Assembly: GCA_022510565.1 (NCBI GenBank)
Contig: JAFLTE010000008.1
Coordinates: 1-64,000 of the forward strand
Reading direction: 5' to 3'
Length of the DNA: 64,000 bases
From: Lachnospiraceae bacterium
GTDB taxonomy: Bacteria; Bacillota; Clostridia; Lachnospirales; Lachnospiraceae
The translations under genes were made by a program, and so were the position numbers. Shown here piece by piece: positions 1 through 7,959 of this stretch (position 1 is the first letter of the stretch; the number at the start of each line of letters is the position of its first letter). The notes beneath the pieces were generated by a model, which was not told the origin of the DNA, searched no databases, and was given only the letters and a program-made list of their open reading frames with translations.

Positions 1-48
1 TATACTATATATTGTATCACCGTTTTTTTTGATGTCAAGGTCATATAT

Positions 49-82
49 AAAAAAAGAACGGCATCCGCATATGCGAATGCCG
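49..82 (-). terminator. Rho-independent terminator of tRNA-Thr
   Basis: On the minus strand an inverted repeat (arms around CGGCAT and ATGCCG, 59-82) is followed by a run of T (49-58). It begins about ten bases after the 3' end of the tRNA, so it probably ends the tRNA transcript. Confidence 0.8.
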
Positions 83-92
83 CCCTTACATA

Positions 93-165
93 AGCTGGAA
101 AAGGGACTCGAACCCTCGACCTACTGATTACGAATCAGTTGCGCTACCGACTGCGCTATTCCAGC
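93..165 (-). tRNA. tRNA-Thr (anticodon CGT)
   Basis: The minus strand folds as a cloverleaf. The acceptor arms are GCTGGAA and TTCCAGC. The anticodon stem ACTGA/TCAGT closes the loop TTCGTAA, giving anticodon CGT, which reads ACG (Thr). The T arm contains GGTTCGAGTCC. No CCA is encoded directly after the discriminator base. The gene stands alone between its own promoter and terminator. Confidence 0.93.
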
Positions 166-184
166 CTATCCTGCAACAAGAATT

Positions 185-213
185 ATTATACTTATTTATA
201 ACTGATTTTGCAA
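185..213 (-). promoter_or_regulatory. SigA-type promoter of tRNA-Thr
   Basis: TTGCAA (208-213) and TATAAT (185-190) are separated by 17 bp on the minus strand, ending about 20 bp before the mature tRNA 5' end. Spacing and hexamers match the vegetative consensus. Confidence 0.75.
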
Positions 214-257
214 TAGCAAAATTTACGTGAGGCTAAAATAAAAATATATAAAATAAT

Positions 258-1151
258 TTAACCTATATTTTTTTCGGAAGACTGACCGATATGAACATCC
301 ATCTGCGGATACGGTATTGCTATGCCCGCCTCATCCAACGCATATTTAATCTGTTCGGTGATACGCCATCTGCACTCCCAGTACTTCTCATTATCCGCCC
401 AACAGCGCACCATTAATTTCACTCCGCTGTCCGCCAATTCCTGCACGAACACCCTATGATCCTTTTCCTGCATCACCGCCTCGTCACTGTTCAGAACATC
501 CATAAGTACTTCTTTTGCCCGGCGAATATCCGCATCGTAGGATATGGTAACCGTAATATCCATCTTACGCTCTCCAAGCGCACTGATATTCATAATATTT
601 GAATTGGCAAGAGAACCGTTGGGAATAATGACAACATGATTATCCGGTGTCGCCAGTTTGGTATAGAAAAGCTGGATTTCCCTGACGGTCCCTTCATGTC
701 CTTGGTTATCTACCTTAATGTAATCATCAACCTTAAAAGGTTTTAACAGCAGAATCAGTACGCCGCCTGCGAAGTTGGACAGACTTCCCTGTACTGCAAG
801 ACCGATTGCCACACCGGCAGAACCGAGAAGCGCAATCACGCTGGCAGCATCCAATCCAAAGCCGGAGGCAATCATAAACAGTAAAACTACATACAAAACT
901 GCCTTAATAAAGGAATCCAAGAACTGCACTACACCTACATCCGCATTGCCTTTCTTTAGGGAACGACGGACGATTCTACGCACCAGTTTGATAATCTGGA
1001 TGCCAATTAGGAAGAACACCAGCGCAAGAAGTACTCTGATGCCGAATCGCATCGCTTTGTCAGGTAATTCCTGTATATATTTCTGTATCAAATCAACATC
1101 AATTTCTCCGGAATCGATTAGTGTTAATCCTGCCAACTGTTGTTCCATCAT
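258..1151 (-). CDS. mscS: MscS-family small-conductance mechanosensitive channel
   Basis: This 297-residue membrane protein should act as a pressure-release channel on hypo-osmotic shock. Hydrophobic segments lie near residues 38-57, 82-97 and 100-135. The third contains the Gly/Ala-packed pore helix hallmark of MscS (SVIALLGSAGVAIGLAVQGS, then LSNFAGG). It is followed by the soluble beta domain (KVDDYI, IPNG..NSNIMN) and an alpha/beta C-terminal domain. Length matches the family (about 280-300). It follows glgB by 30 bp in the same direction, so co-transcription is likely. ATG occurs twice in tandem at the start, and the second Met is an equally good start. The exact symbol among MscS paralogues is not certain. 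Confidence 0.9.
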   Translation of the reverse strand: MMEQQLAGLTLIDSGEIDVDLIQKYIQELPDKAMRFGIRVLLALVFFLIGIQIIKLVRRIVRRSLKKGNADVGVVQFLDSFIKAVLYVVLLFMIASGFGLDAASVIALLGSAGVAIGLAVQGSLSNFAGGVLILLLKPFKVDDYIKVDNQGHEGTVREIQLFYTKLATPDNHVVIIPNGSLANSNIMNISALGERKMDITVTISYDADIRRAKEVLMDVLNSDEAVMQEKDHRVFVQELADSGVKLMVRCWADNEKYWECRWRITEQIKYALDEAGIAIPYPQMDVHIGQSSEKNIG

Positions 1152-1181
1152 TCTTCTCTACCCCAGATCCCTTTATTTTTG

Positions 1182-3746
1182 TTATGCCTTCTTTGTTGTC
1201 GTTTTGCTTGTGGTCTTCTTTGTGGTTGTCGCCTTCTTGGCAGTCTTTTTAACCTTATTATCCGTGCCGGTTTGTTCAGACTTTTCTGTAGTCCGTTTTT
1301 CCTGCGCTGCCGTGATTTGCTGAAGCTTTCTTTCCGCCTCCTGCGCTTTCTTTAACATCTCATCGGCAATCCTGGCGCGCTCTTTTGCTTCCGCAGCCGC
1401 AGCCTTTGCCAATTTTTTTGCCTCTGCGGCCTCTCGTGCGATTGACTCAGCCGCCTCCTTGGCTTCTCTGCGCTCCTGTTCCTCTTTCGCTTTGCGAAGC
1501 TCTTCAGCACGAATCCTTTCAATTTCCGCCTTCTCCTCGACAGTATATGGCGTGTACTCAAAAATGCTTACGGACAGCGGTGCGCACACCATATCAATAG
1601 CAAATGGCTTACCGTCCCACTCCGTCTCAATCGTATTGCACACATTTTTATTGACCGTACCGCTTCCGCCGTAAATCTTGGCATCGGTATTCATAATCTC
1701 ATTATATTTACCTTCGTAAGGGACTCCTACCCGAAACTCCTGCTTCACATTGGCAAAGTTTGCCACAACTATCAGACTTTCTTCCGGCTTATCGGTTTTG
1801 CGAATATACGACAACATACACGCATTGGGCGTGATACAGTTAATCCACTCAAACCCTTCCCATGAATTATCCTTGACATACAAGGCAGATTTAGAAGTAT
1901 ACAGCTGATTCATATCCGCAATAAAGCGGTTGAGTTTGGCGTGTTCAGCCACATCAAGCAAATTCCACTCCACTTCTCTGTTCTCATTAAATTCATCGTA
2001 TTCGCCGATATCCTGCCCCATAAAGAAAAGCTTTTTGCCCGGATGAGTCATATGGTAGGCATAAGTCAGTCGCATATTTGCAAACTGTTCTTTTCTCTCT
2101 CCCGGCATCTTGCCAAGAAGCGTCGCCTTACCGTGGACTACTTCATCATGGGAGAACACCAACATAAATTTTTCGCTGTAGGCGTAAATCATGCTGAATG
2201 TAAGGTCATTGTGACGACCGGAACGGAAATAAGGGTCAGTCTTTATATAATTCAAATAATCGTTCATAAAGCCCATATTCCATTTCAAATCAAATCCTAA
2301 TCCGTCATCGTCAAGTGCACCCGTGACCTTAGGCCATGCCGTGGACTCCTCGGCAATCATGAGAACTCCTTCGTTGCGCTTTTTTATAATGGAATTAAGA
2401 TGCTTGATAAATTCTACAGCTTCCAGATTCTCGTTGCCGCCATAAATGTTGGCAACCCACTCTCCGTCATTCTTGCCATAATCAAGATACAGCATGGAAG
2501 CTACGGCATCAATACGGATTCCGTCCGCATGATATACCTCCGTCCAATACAATGCATTGGCAATCAGATAATTGCGTACTTCCGGCCTTCCATAGTTATA
2601 AATCAATGTCCCCCAGTGCGGATGGAATCCCTGTCTGGGATCCTGATGCTCGTACAGACACGTGCCGTCGAAACCGGAAAGACCATAGGTATCCCGCGGG
2701 AAATGCGCCGGAACCCAGTCTAATATCACGCCGATTCCCGCCTTATGCATCTCATTCATGAAAAACATAAAATCCTCTGCGGTGCCGTAGCGTGAGGTGG
2801 GCGCATAATATCCAATTACCTGATAGCCCCACGATGCGTCTAAGGGATGCTCCATCACCGGCATAAGCTCTATATGCGTATATCCCATCTTCTTCACATA
2901 TTCAATAATCTTAGGCGCAAGCTCCCGATAGTTATAATACTCTCTGCCGTCCTGAGGCTTTGCAAAAGAGCCGAGATAGACTTCATACACGTTCATAGGC
3001 TCATCTTCTGCCTGCAGCTTAGCGCGATTTTTCATCCATTTACTGTCTTCCCACTGAAAACCGTCTAAATTTCTGACAACGGATGCGCTGTCGGGACGAA
3101 GCTGCTGACCGAAAGCGTAGGGGTCCGCTTTTAAGAAGGTCAGTCCACCCTTGGCTTTAATCTCAAATTTATAACAATCTCCTTCCTTTACATCCGGAAC
3201 AAACAATTCGAAAATGCCGGAATCCCAAAGTCTACGCATCTGATGTGCCCTGCCGTCCCACGCGTTAAAATCCCCCACAACGCTGACACGCAGTGCATTT
3301 GGTGCCCACACTGCAAACAAAACACCCTCCACACCGTCAATCTTCATGGGATGTGCACCCAGCTTCTCATAAATCAAATAATGAATACCTGCATTAAATT
3401 TTTCTGTGTCCTCTTTGGTGATCTGTGGCGGATAATTGTAAGAATCCCTCACTTTTTTCAGAGAACCGTCCTGTGCTTCCACAATATATTCATACTCCGA
3501 AATCTTCTTGCCGGGAATCAGCACGGCAAAATAGCCTTCCTCATCCGCCATCTCCATCTTATAGCTCTTGTCTCCCTCGGTGAGCTGAAGACGAACACTC
3601 TTTGCCCCCGGCTGGAATGTCTGCACAAGAACGGAACTGCCCACTATGTGTGCGCCTAAAATCTCATGGGGACTATCCGATTCTGAATATACGATTTCTT
3701 CTATTTCAGGCCAATTCATTAATTTATACAGTTTCTTATTCATCAT
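1182..3746 (-). CDS. glgB: 1,4-alpha-glucan branching enzyme with long charged C-terminal tail
   Basis: GlgB makes alpha-1,6 branches in glycogen (GH13). An N-terminal CBM48-like region (residues about 120-215, with AVWAPNALRVSVVGDFN) precedes the catalytic barrel. The nucleophile is Asp413 in GIRIDAVASMLYLDYG, the acid/base Glu lies in MIAEEST, and the SHDEVVHGK motif is present. GlgB enzymes are usually 630-750 residues; this one has 854. The surplus is a roughly 120-residue C-terminal tail that starts with a Glu/Lys/Ala-rich predicted coiled coil and ends in a Lys/Thr run (KKATTTKKTTSKTTTKKA). The tail is in frame with no sign of a frameshift. The gene lies between DUF1015 and mscS. No other glycogen gene is seen in the window. 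Two tandem ATGs follow AAAGGGAAG. Confidence 0.95.
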   Translation of the reverse strand: MMNKKLYKLMNWPEIEEIVYSESDSPHEILGAHIVGSSVLVQTFQPGAKSVRLQLTEGDKSYKMEMADEEGYFAVLIPGKKISEYEYIVEAQDGSLKKVRDSYNYPPQITKEDTEKFNAGIHYLIYEKLGAHPMKIDGVEGVLFAVWAPNALRVSVVGDFNAWDGRAHQMRRLWDSGIFELFVPDVKEGDCYKFEIKAKGGLTFLKADPYAFGQQLRPDSASVVRNLDGFQWEDSKWMKNRAKLQAEDEPMNVYEVYLGSFAKPQDGREYYNYRELAPKIIEYVKKMGYTHIELMPVMEHPLDASWGYQVIGYYAPTSRYGTAEDFMFFMNEMHKAGIGVILDWVPAHFPRDTYGLSGFDGTCLYEHQDPRQGFHPHWGTLIYNYGRPEVRNYLIANALYWTEVYHADGIRIDAVASMLYLDYGKNDGEWVANIYGGNENLEAVEFIKHLNSIIKKRNEGVLMIAEESTAWPKVTGALDDDGLGFDLKWNMGFMNDYLNYIKTDPYFRSGRHNDLTFSMIYAYSEKFMLVFSHDEVVHGKATLLGKMPGERKEQFANMRLTYAYHMTHPGKKLFFMGQDIGEYDEFNENREVEWNLLDVAEHAKLNRFIADMNQLYTSKSALYVKDNSWEGFEWINCITPNACMLSYIRKTDKPEESLIVVANFANVKQEFRVGVPYEGKYNEIMNTDAKIYGGSGTVNKNVCNTIETEWDGKPFAIDMVCAPLSVSIFEYTPYTVEEKAEIERIRAEELRKAKEEQERREAKEAAESIAREAAEAKKLAKAAAAEAKERARIADEMLKKAQEAERKLQQITAAQEKRTTEKSEQTGTDNKVKKTAKKATTTKKTTSKTTTKKA

Positions 3747-3810
3747 TCTTCCCTTTCACATATTGTTTATAATATCCGCACATCGTATGCTGTAATTACA
3801 TTGTAGACCA

Positions 3811-5052
3811 TTATTGTTCAATCTTATGTATCAGCAGCCCGCTGCGAAGCTTCGGCTCAAACCATGTTGATTTCGGCGGCATCAGTTTGCCCGCATCGGA
3901 CACGGCAAACAATTCATGTATATCCGTAGGGTACATTGCGAAAGCAACCTTAGCATCCGTATGTACGCGCCTCTCCAATTCTTTAAGCCCTCTGATTCCT
4001 CCCACGAAGTCAATGCGCTCATCCACCTTAGGATCTGCAATGCCAAGAACCGGCTCCAACAGGTCTCTCTGCAGAACCGACACATCCAGATCATGTACCG
4101 CATCGCCGTTATACTGTTCTTTCCTGATTCTCAGGCAGTACCATGTATTCCCAAGATACATACCGATTTCGCCCTTACGCTGCGGTCTGCAAACATCCCC
4201 ACTCACAACGGACACATCAAAAGTCTGTCCTATGCGCTCGAGAAATGCATCCGCGGAATAACCGTTCAGCGATTTTACCACGCGGTTGTAGTCCATAATC
4301 ATAAGCTGGTCGTCCGGAAAAAGAACGGATAAAAAGAAATTGTACTCTTCTTCTCCCGAGCGTTCCGGATGCGCGTTTTTTCGCATCTGTGATACCCGCA
4401 CAGCCGAGGCGCATCTGTGATGTCCGTCAGCGATATAAATTGTCTCAACCTGCTCAAATTCACGTCTGATCAGCTCTACAGCATCCGCGTCATCAATCAC
4501 CCACAATCTGTGCGTAATGCCGTCCTCTGCCGTAAAATCATAGATTGGTGATGTACTCATAGCTTTGCGTACCTGAGTTTCTATTCCATCCCGCCTGCGA
4601 TAAGCCAGGAAAATCGGTCCGGTCTGTGCACTACACACATCCACATGGCGAATACGATCCGCCTCTTTATCTGCTCTGGTGTTCTCATGCTTCTTGATAA
4701 TTTGATTCTCGTAATCCTCTACGGAGGCACAGGCCCCGATTCCCACTTGAGAGCGCCCGTTCATCACCAGTTCGTACACATAGTATGCCTTATGCTCCTC
4801 CTCTATAAGAAGTCCCTGTTCAAGCATATCCTGTAACATATCTCCGGCCTTCTCATAGACCTCCGGCGCATACATATCATAATCCTCCGGAAACTGCGTC
4901 TCAGGTCTGTCGATTCTAAGAAACGTATAAGGATCGCCCTTTACTTTCTCATATGCCTCCTGCCTGCTGTACACATCATAAGGAAGCGCTGCAATACGTT
5001 CTGCCAGATCCGCCCGCGGCCTTACGGCGCGAAAAGGATTTACTTTAGCCAT
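3811..5052 (-). CDS. DUF1015 family protein
   Basis: This 413-residue protein matches the DUF1015 (COG4198) family, whose biochemical role is not established. The conserved IYIADGHHRCASA segment is present in the middle, with PF.A.RP near the N-terminus and further family-like segments. The start is placed at MAKVNPFRAVRP because GGGAGA lies seven bases upstream; an ATG four codons earlier falls inside that ribosome binding site. It sits near serA/serC, a neighbourhood I recall for this family in clostridia, which hints at a link to serine or phospho-ester metabolism, but that is inference only. A promoter lies about 45 bp upstream and glgB follows after 64 bp. Confidence 0.85.
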   Translation of the reverse strand: MAKVNPFRAVRPRADLAERIAALPYDVYSRQEAYEKVKGDPYTFLRIDRPETQFPEDYDMYAPEVYEKAGDMLQDMLEQGLLIEEEHKAYYVYELVMNGRSQVGIGACASVEDYENQIIKKHENTRADKEADRIRHVDVCSAQTGPIFLAYRRRDGIETQVRKAMSTSPIYDFTAEDGITHRLWVIDDADAVELIRREFEQVETIYIADGHHRCASAVRVSQMRKNAHPERSGEEEYNFFLSVLFPDDQLMIMDYNRVVKSLNGYSADAFLERIGQTFDVSVVSGDVCRPQRKGEIGMYLGNTWYCLRIRKEQYNGDAVHDLDVSVLQRDLLEPVLGIADPKVDERIDFVGGIRGLKELERRVHTDAKVAFAMYPTDIHELFAVSDAGKLMPPKSTWFEPKLRSGLLIHKIEQ

Positions 5053-5095
5053 CTTATCTCCCATCCTAATAAATTTTCAAACACTATATAGATTT

Positions 5096-5124
5096 ATTTT
5101 AGCAAATAAGCCTATACAGCACAA
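5096..5124 (-). promoter_or_regulatory. Promoter of the DUF1015-glgB-mscS transcript
   Basis: TTGTGC (5119-5124), 17 bp, then TAAAAT (5096-5101) preceded by TGC (extended -10), about 45 bp upstream of the DUF1015 start on the minus strand. Confidence 0.5.
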
Positions 5125-5227
5125 GCGAGAAATGATATGATAGGCACAAAAGAAAAACAAGCGGCGCTGAAAGCGCGGGCTTGCGAGTATGTGAATAAAA
5201 AGATTAACAGAAAAGGAAGTATAAACT

Positions 5228-5512
5228 ATGACCCCTGAAAACAAAGAAATATTGGACCGCATCAACGCATATGCCGAGGAGGCACTTGCGGATATTGATC
5301 CGCAGAAAACAAGGATTTCCTTCCAGTTGGACGCACTGCGGCCTGTAATGCAGGAAATTGCAGACGAGAAAGGTATGTCAATCGAGGATGTCTTTATTCT
5401 CTATATGGATTTGGCCAGTGAAGCCTCCGTGGAAGCGGAAAATCATCTTCAAGCTACTCTCGATGATGACGGAGATGCCGATTTTTCTAAAATTGCAAAC
5501 CGCTTAAACTGA
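5228..5512 (+). CDS. Small acidic protein of unknown function
   Basis: This 94-residue, strongly acidic, predicted helical protein has no domain I recognise and no signal peptide or membrane segment. A good AAGGAAG ribosome binding site lies nine bases before ATG, and a hairpin follows immediately after the stop, which together support it as a real gene. It is a single plus-strand gene inserted between the minus-strand DUF1015 and serA genes. The protein divides into an N-terminal helix (ILDRINAYAEEALADI), a middle helix (LDALRPVMQEIADEKG) and an acidic C-terminus (DDDGDADF). It may be a lineage-specific cytoplasmic protein. Confidence 0.7.
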   Translation: MTPENKEILDRINAYAEEALADIDPQKTRISFQLDALRPVMQEIADEKGMSIEDVFILYMDLASEASVEAENHLQATLDDDGDADFSKIANRLN

Positions 5513-5521
5513 TAAAGACAT

Positions 5522-5553
5522 AAAAAAGCGCAAGTCCGGCGGACTTGCGCTTT
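5522..5553. terminator. Bidirectional terminator between the small acidic gene and serA
   Basis: A perfect inverted repeat (AAAGCGCAAGTCC / GGACTTGCGCTTT, 5525-5553) lies between two converging genes. On the minus strand it is followed by a run of six T, a strong terminator for serA. On the plus strand the T tract is short. Confidence 0.8.
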
Positions 5554-5563
5554 GATATTAAGC

Positions 5564-6727
5564 TCACTTTACTACTCTGACTCTGAATACACCCTCTATA
5601 GACTGTAATTTTTTGATAATCTCTTCGGATGCGGGGGCCTCTATATCAATCATGGTATAGGCGACCTCTCCTCTTGATTTATTGGTCATATCCGATATAT
5701 TAATCCCGTTGTCACCGAAGCAAGCCGTAAATTTGGTAATCATATTGGCAATATTTTTATGGAAAATCGCCACACGGCCGACCTGAGCACAAATTCCCAT
5801 ATCACAGTTCGGATAGTTGACACTGTTGATAATATTACCGTTCTCCAGATAATTTTTAAGTTCTTTAACTGCCATCACCGCACAATTGTCCTCGGATTCT
5901 TCCGTAGACGCACCCAGATGAGGAATCACAATGCATCCGTCCTGCCCTGCTGTCGTTGTGTTAGGGAAGTCGGAGACATATTTGCGTATTTTCCCGCTCT
6001 CTATTCCATCGATAACCGCTTTTTCATCTACCAAGAGATCACGGGCAAAATTCAAAAGTATTACGCCATCTTTCATCTGCTCAATGGCTTCTTTGTTAAT
6101 CATTCCTTTCGTAGAATCCATCAAAGGCACATGAATCGTAATGTAGTCACACTCCGCATAGATTTCTTCAACATTCAACACGTGTTTCACGTCACGGCTT
6201 AAATTCCACGCAGCATCCACAGAAACATAGGGGTCATAGCCGTATACTTCCATGCCAAGATGCTTTGCCACGTTGGCAACCTTCACACCAATCGCACCCA
6301 AACCGACAATACCCAGTTTCTTGCCCTCGATTTCCGTACCGGCAAAGTTTTTCTTCGCCTTCTCTGCCGTCTTGCCCACGTTCTCGTCGGCACGGTTCTC
6401 TTTCACCCACTCAATACCACCTACCACGTCACGGGCTGCAAGCAGCATACCGGCAATGACAAGTTCCTTAACTCCGTTGGCATTGGCTCCCGGGGTGTTG
6501 AAGACTACGATACCTTTCTCCGCGCATTTATCCAAAGGAATATTATTCACGCCGGCTCCGGCTCTGGCGATGGCAAGGAGATTATCCGGAAGCTCCATGT
6601 CATGCATAGCGGCACTTCTTACCAAGATACCGTCTGCCTCTTCTATCTGCTCCGTCTTTACATATTTACTGTCAAACTTTTCCAGCCCTACTCCCGCAAT
6701 CGGATTTAAACAATGATACTTAAACAT
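5564..6727 (-). CDS. serA: D-3-phosphoglycerate dehydrogenase with C-terminal ACT domain
   Basis: SerA catalyses NAD-dependent oxidation of 3-phosphoglycerate to 3-phosphohydroxypyruvate, the first step of serine synthesis. The Rossmann motif GIVGLGAIGVKVAN (about residue 145) is followed by the substrate-domain return with PHLGASTEESE, whose His is the general acid of the 2-hydroxyacid dehydrogenases. The last 70 residues form an ACT domain (EVAYTMIDIEA), which in this family binds serine for feedback control. At 387 residues it is the short SerA type, without the intervening ASB domain. It is 23 bp downstream of serC, so serC-serA form an operon in reverse pathway order, ended by a strong hairpin. 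Confidence 0.95.
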   Translation of the reverse strand: MFKYHCLNPIAGVGLEKFDSKYVKTEQIEEADGILVRSAAMHDMELPDNLLAIARAGAGVNNIPLDKCAEKGIVVFNTPGANANGVKELVIAGMLLAARDVVGGIEWVKENRADENVGKTAEKAKKNFAGTEIEGKKLGIVGLGAIGVKVANVAKHLGMEVYGYDPYVSVDAAWNLSRDVKHVLNVEEIYAECDYITIHVPLMDSTKGMINKEAIEQMKDGVILLNFARDLLVDEKAVIDGIESGKIRKYVSDFPNTTTAGQDGCIVIPHLGASTEESEDNCAVMAVKELKNYLENGNIINSVNYPNCDMGICAQVGRVAIFHKNIANMITKFTACFGDNGINISDMTNKSRGEVAYTMIDIEAPASEEIIKKLQSIEGVFRVRVVK

Positions 6728-6750
6728 ATGAATAACCTCTTTTCTGTCCG

Positions 6751-7833
6751 TTATTTATTATTCTTCTCAAACTCTCTCATAAAGGCAACCAGTTTTTCTA
6801 CACCCTCAATCGGCATGGCATTATAAATACTTGCTCTCATACCACCCACACTGCGGTGTCCTTTGAGATTGACAAAACCGGCCTCAGTCGCCTCTTTAAT
6901 AAACTTGGCATCCAATTCATCATTGCCTGTCACAAACGGTACATTCATAAGAGAACGATCTTCTTTTCTGACTGTGCCTTTAAACAGCTCGCTCTCGTCC
7001 AAGAAATCATATAAAATCTTGGCTTTCTTCTCGTTGATTTCTTTCATCGCACTAAGGCCACCGTTTTTCAGAAGCCATTTAAACACCTTGCCGCATATGT
7101 AAATTCCGTAACACGGCGGCGTATTGTACAACGAGTCATTATCAGCGTGTACCTTGTATTTCATCATGGTAGGAGTACAGGGAAGCACATCGTCTGTAAG
7201 GAGATCCTCCCTGATAATAACCACCTGTGTACCCGCAGGTCCAACATTTTTCTGTACTCCGGCATAAATCATGCCGTACGCCGACACATCCATGGGCTCG
7301 GACAAAAAGCTGGAAGATACGTCGGACACAAGAATTTTACCTTTGGTATTCGGCAACTTATGGAACTTCGTCCCATAAATTGTGTTATTCTCACAGATAT
7401 ATACATAGTCCATATCATCCGTAATCGGTAAATCGGAACAATCCGGAATATATGAAAATGTCTTATCCGCAGAAGAAGCAAGTTCCACCGCCTCACCGTA
7501 AATCTTAGCCTCCGCAAAGGCTTTTTTTGCCCACTGTCCTGTCAGGATATATCCCGCCTTGCGATTTTTCATCAAGTTCATCGGCACGGAAGCAAACACA
7601 AGACTTGCACCGCCCTGTAAGAATAAGACTTTATAATTATCGGGGATATTAAGAAGCGTCCTTAAGTCAGCCTCCGCCTCTTTAATAATGGTATCGTAAG
7701 CCTTCGAGCGATGACTCATCTCCATAACCGACATGCCGGTTCCCTTATAGTCTAACATCTCTTCTGCGGCTTCCTTTAAAACTTCTTCAGGTAAAACCGC
7801 AGGACCTGCGGAAAAATTATATACTCTAGCCAC
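6751..7833 (-). CDS. serC: Phosphoserine aminotransferase
   Basis: SerC converts 3-phosphohydroxypyruvate and glutamate to phosphoserine and 2-oxoglutarate with PLP. The family N-terminus (VYNFSAGPAVLPEEVL) is present, as are GGASLVFASVPMNL, the VSSSFLSEPMD stretch, and the PLP-lysine region AGVQKNVGPAGTQVV. The C-terminus carries GHRSVGGMRASIYNAMP. The length of 360 is normal. Translation starts at GTG, 13 nt after GGAGG-type Shine-Dalgarno sequence. It is the first gene of the serC-serA operon and has its own strong promoter about 50 bp upstream. No serB is seen in the window. Confidence 0.96.
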   Translation of the reverse strand: MARVYNFSAGPAVLPEEVLKEAAEEMLDYKGTGMSVMEMSHRSKAYDTIIKEAEADLRTLLNIPDNYKVLFLQGGASLVFASVPMNLMKNRKAGYILTGQWAKKAFAEAKIYGEAVELASSADKTFSYIPDCSDLPITDDMDYVYICENNTIYGTKFHKLPNTKGKILVSDVSSSFLSEPMDVSAYGMIYAGVQKNVGPAGTQVVIIREDLLTDDVLPCTPTMMKYKVHADNDSLYNTPPCYGIYICGKVFKWLLKNGGLSAMKEINEKKAKILYDFLDESELFKGTVRKEDRSLMNVPFVTGNDELDAKFIKEATEAGFVNLKGHRSVGGMRASIYNAMPIEGVEKLVAFMREFEKNNK

Positions 7834-7879
7834 TTTTCACTCCTCCAATTATTCATCTGAAATTTATAAACCAACAAAC

Positions 7880-7908
7880 ATTGTACCTTTTTCACATACT
7901 TTAGTCAA
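7880..7908 (-). promoter_or_regulatory. SigA-type promoter of serC-serA
   Basis: TTGACT (7903-7908), 17 bp, TACAAT (7880-7885) on the minus strand, about 47 bp before the serC start. There is no space for a long leader, so no riboswitch-type control is apparent. Confidence 0.7.
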
Positions 7909-7959
7909 TTACTAAGGTAAATATTTCACAGACTTATACCACATAACTCTACATAACCG

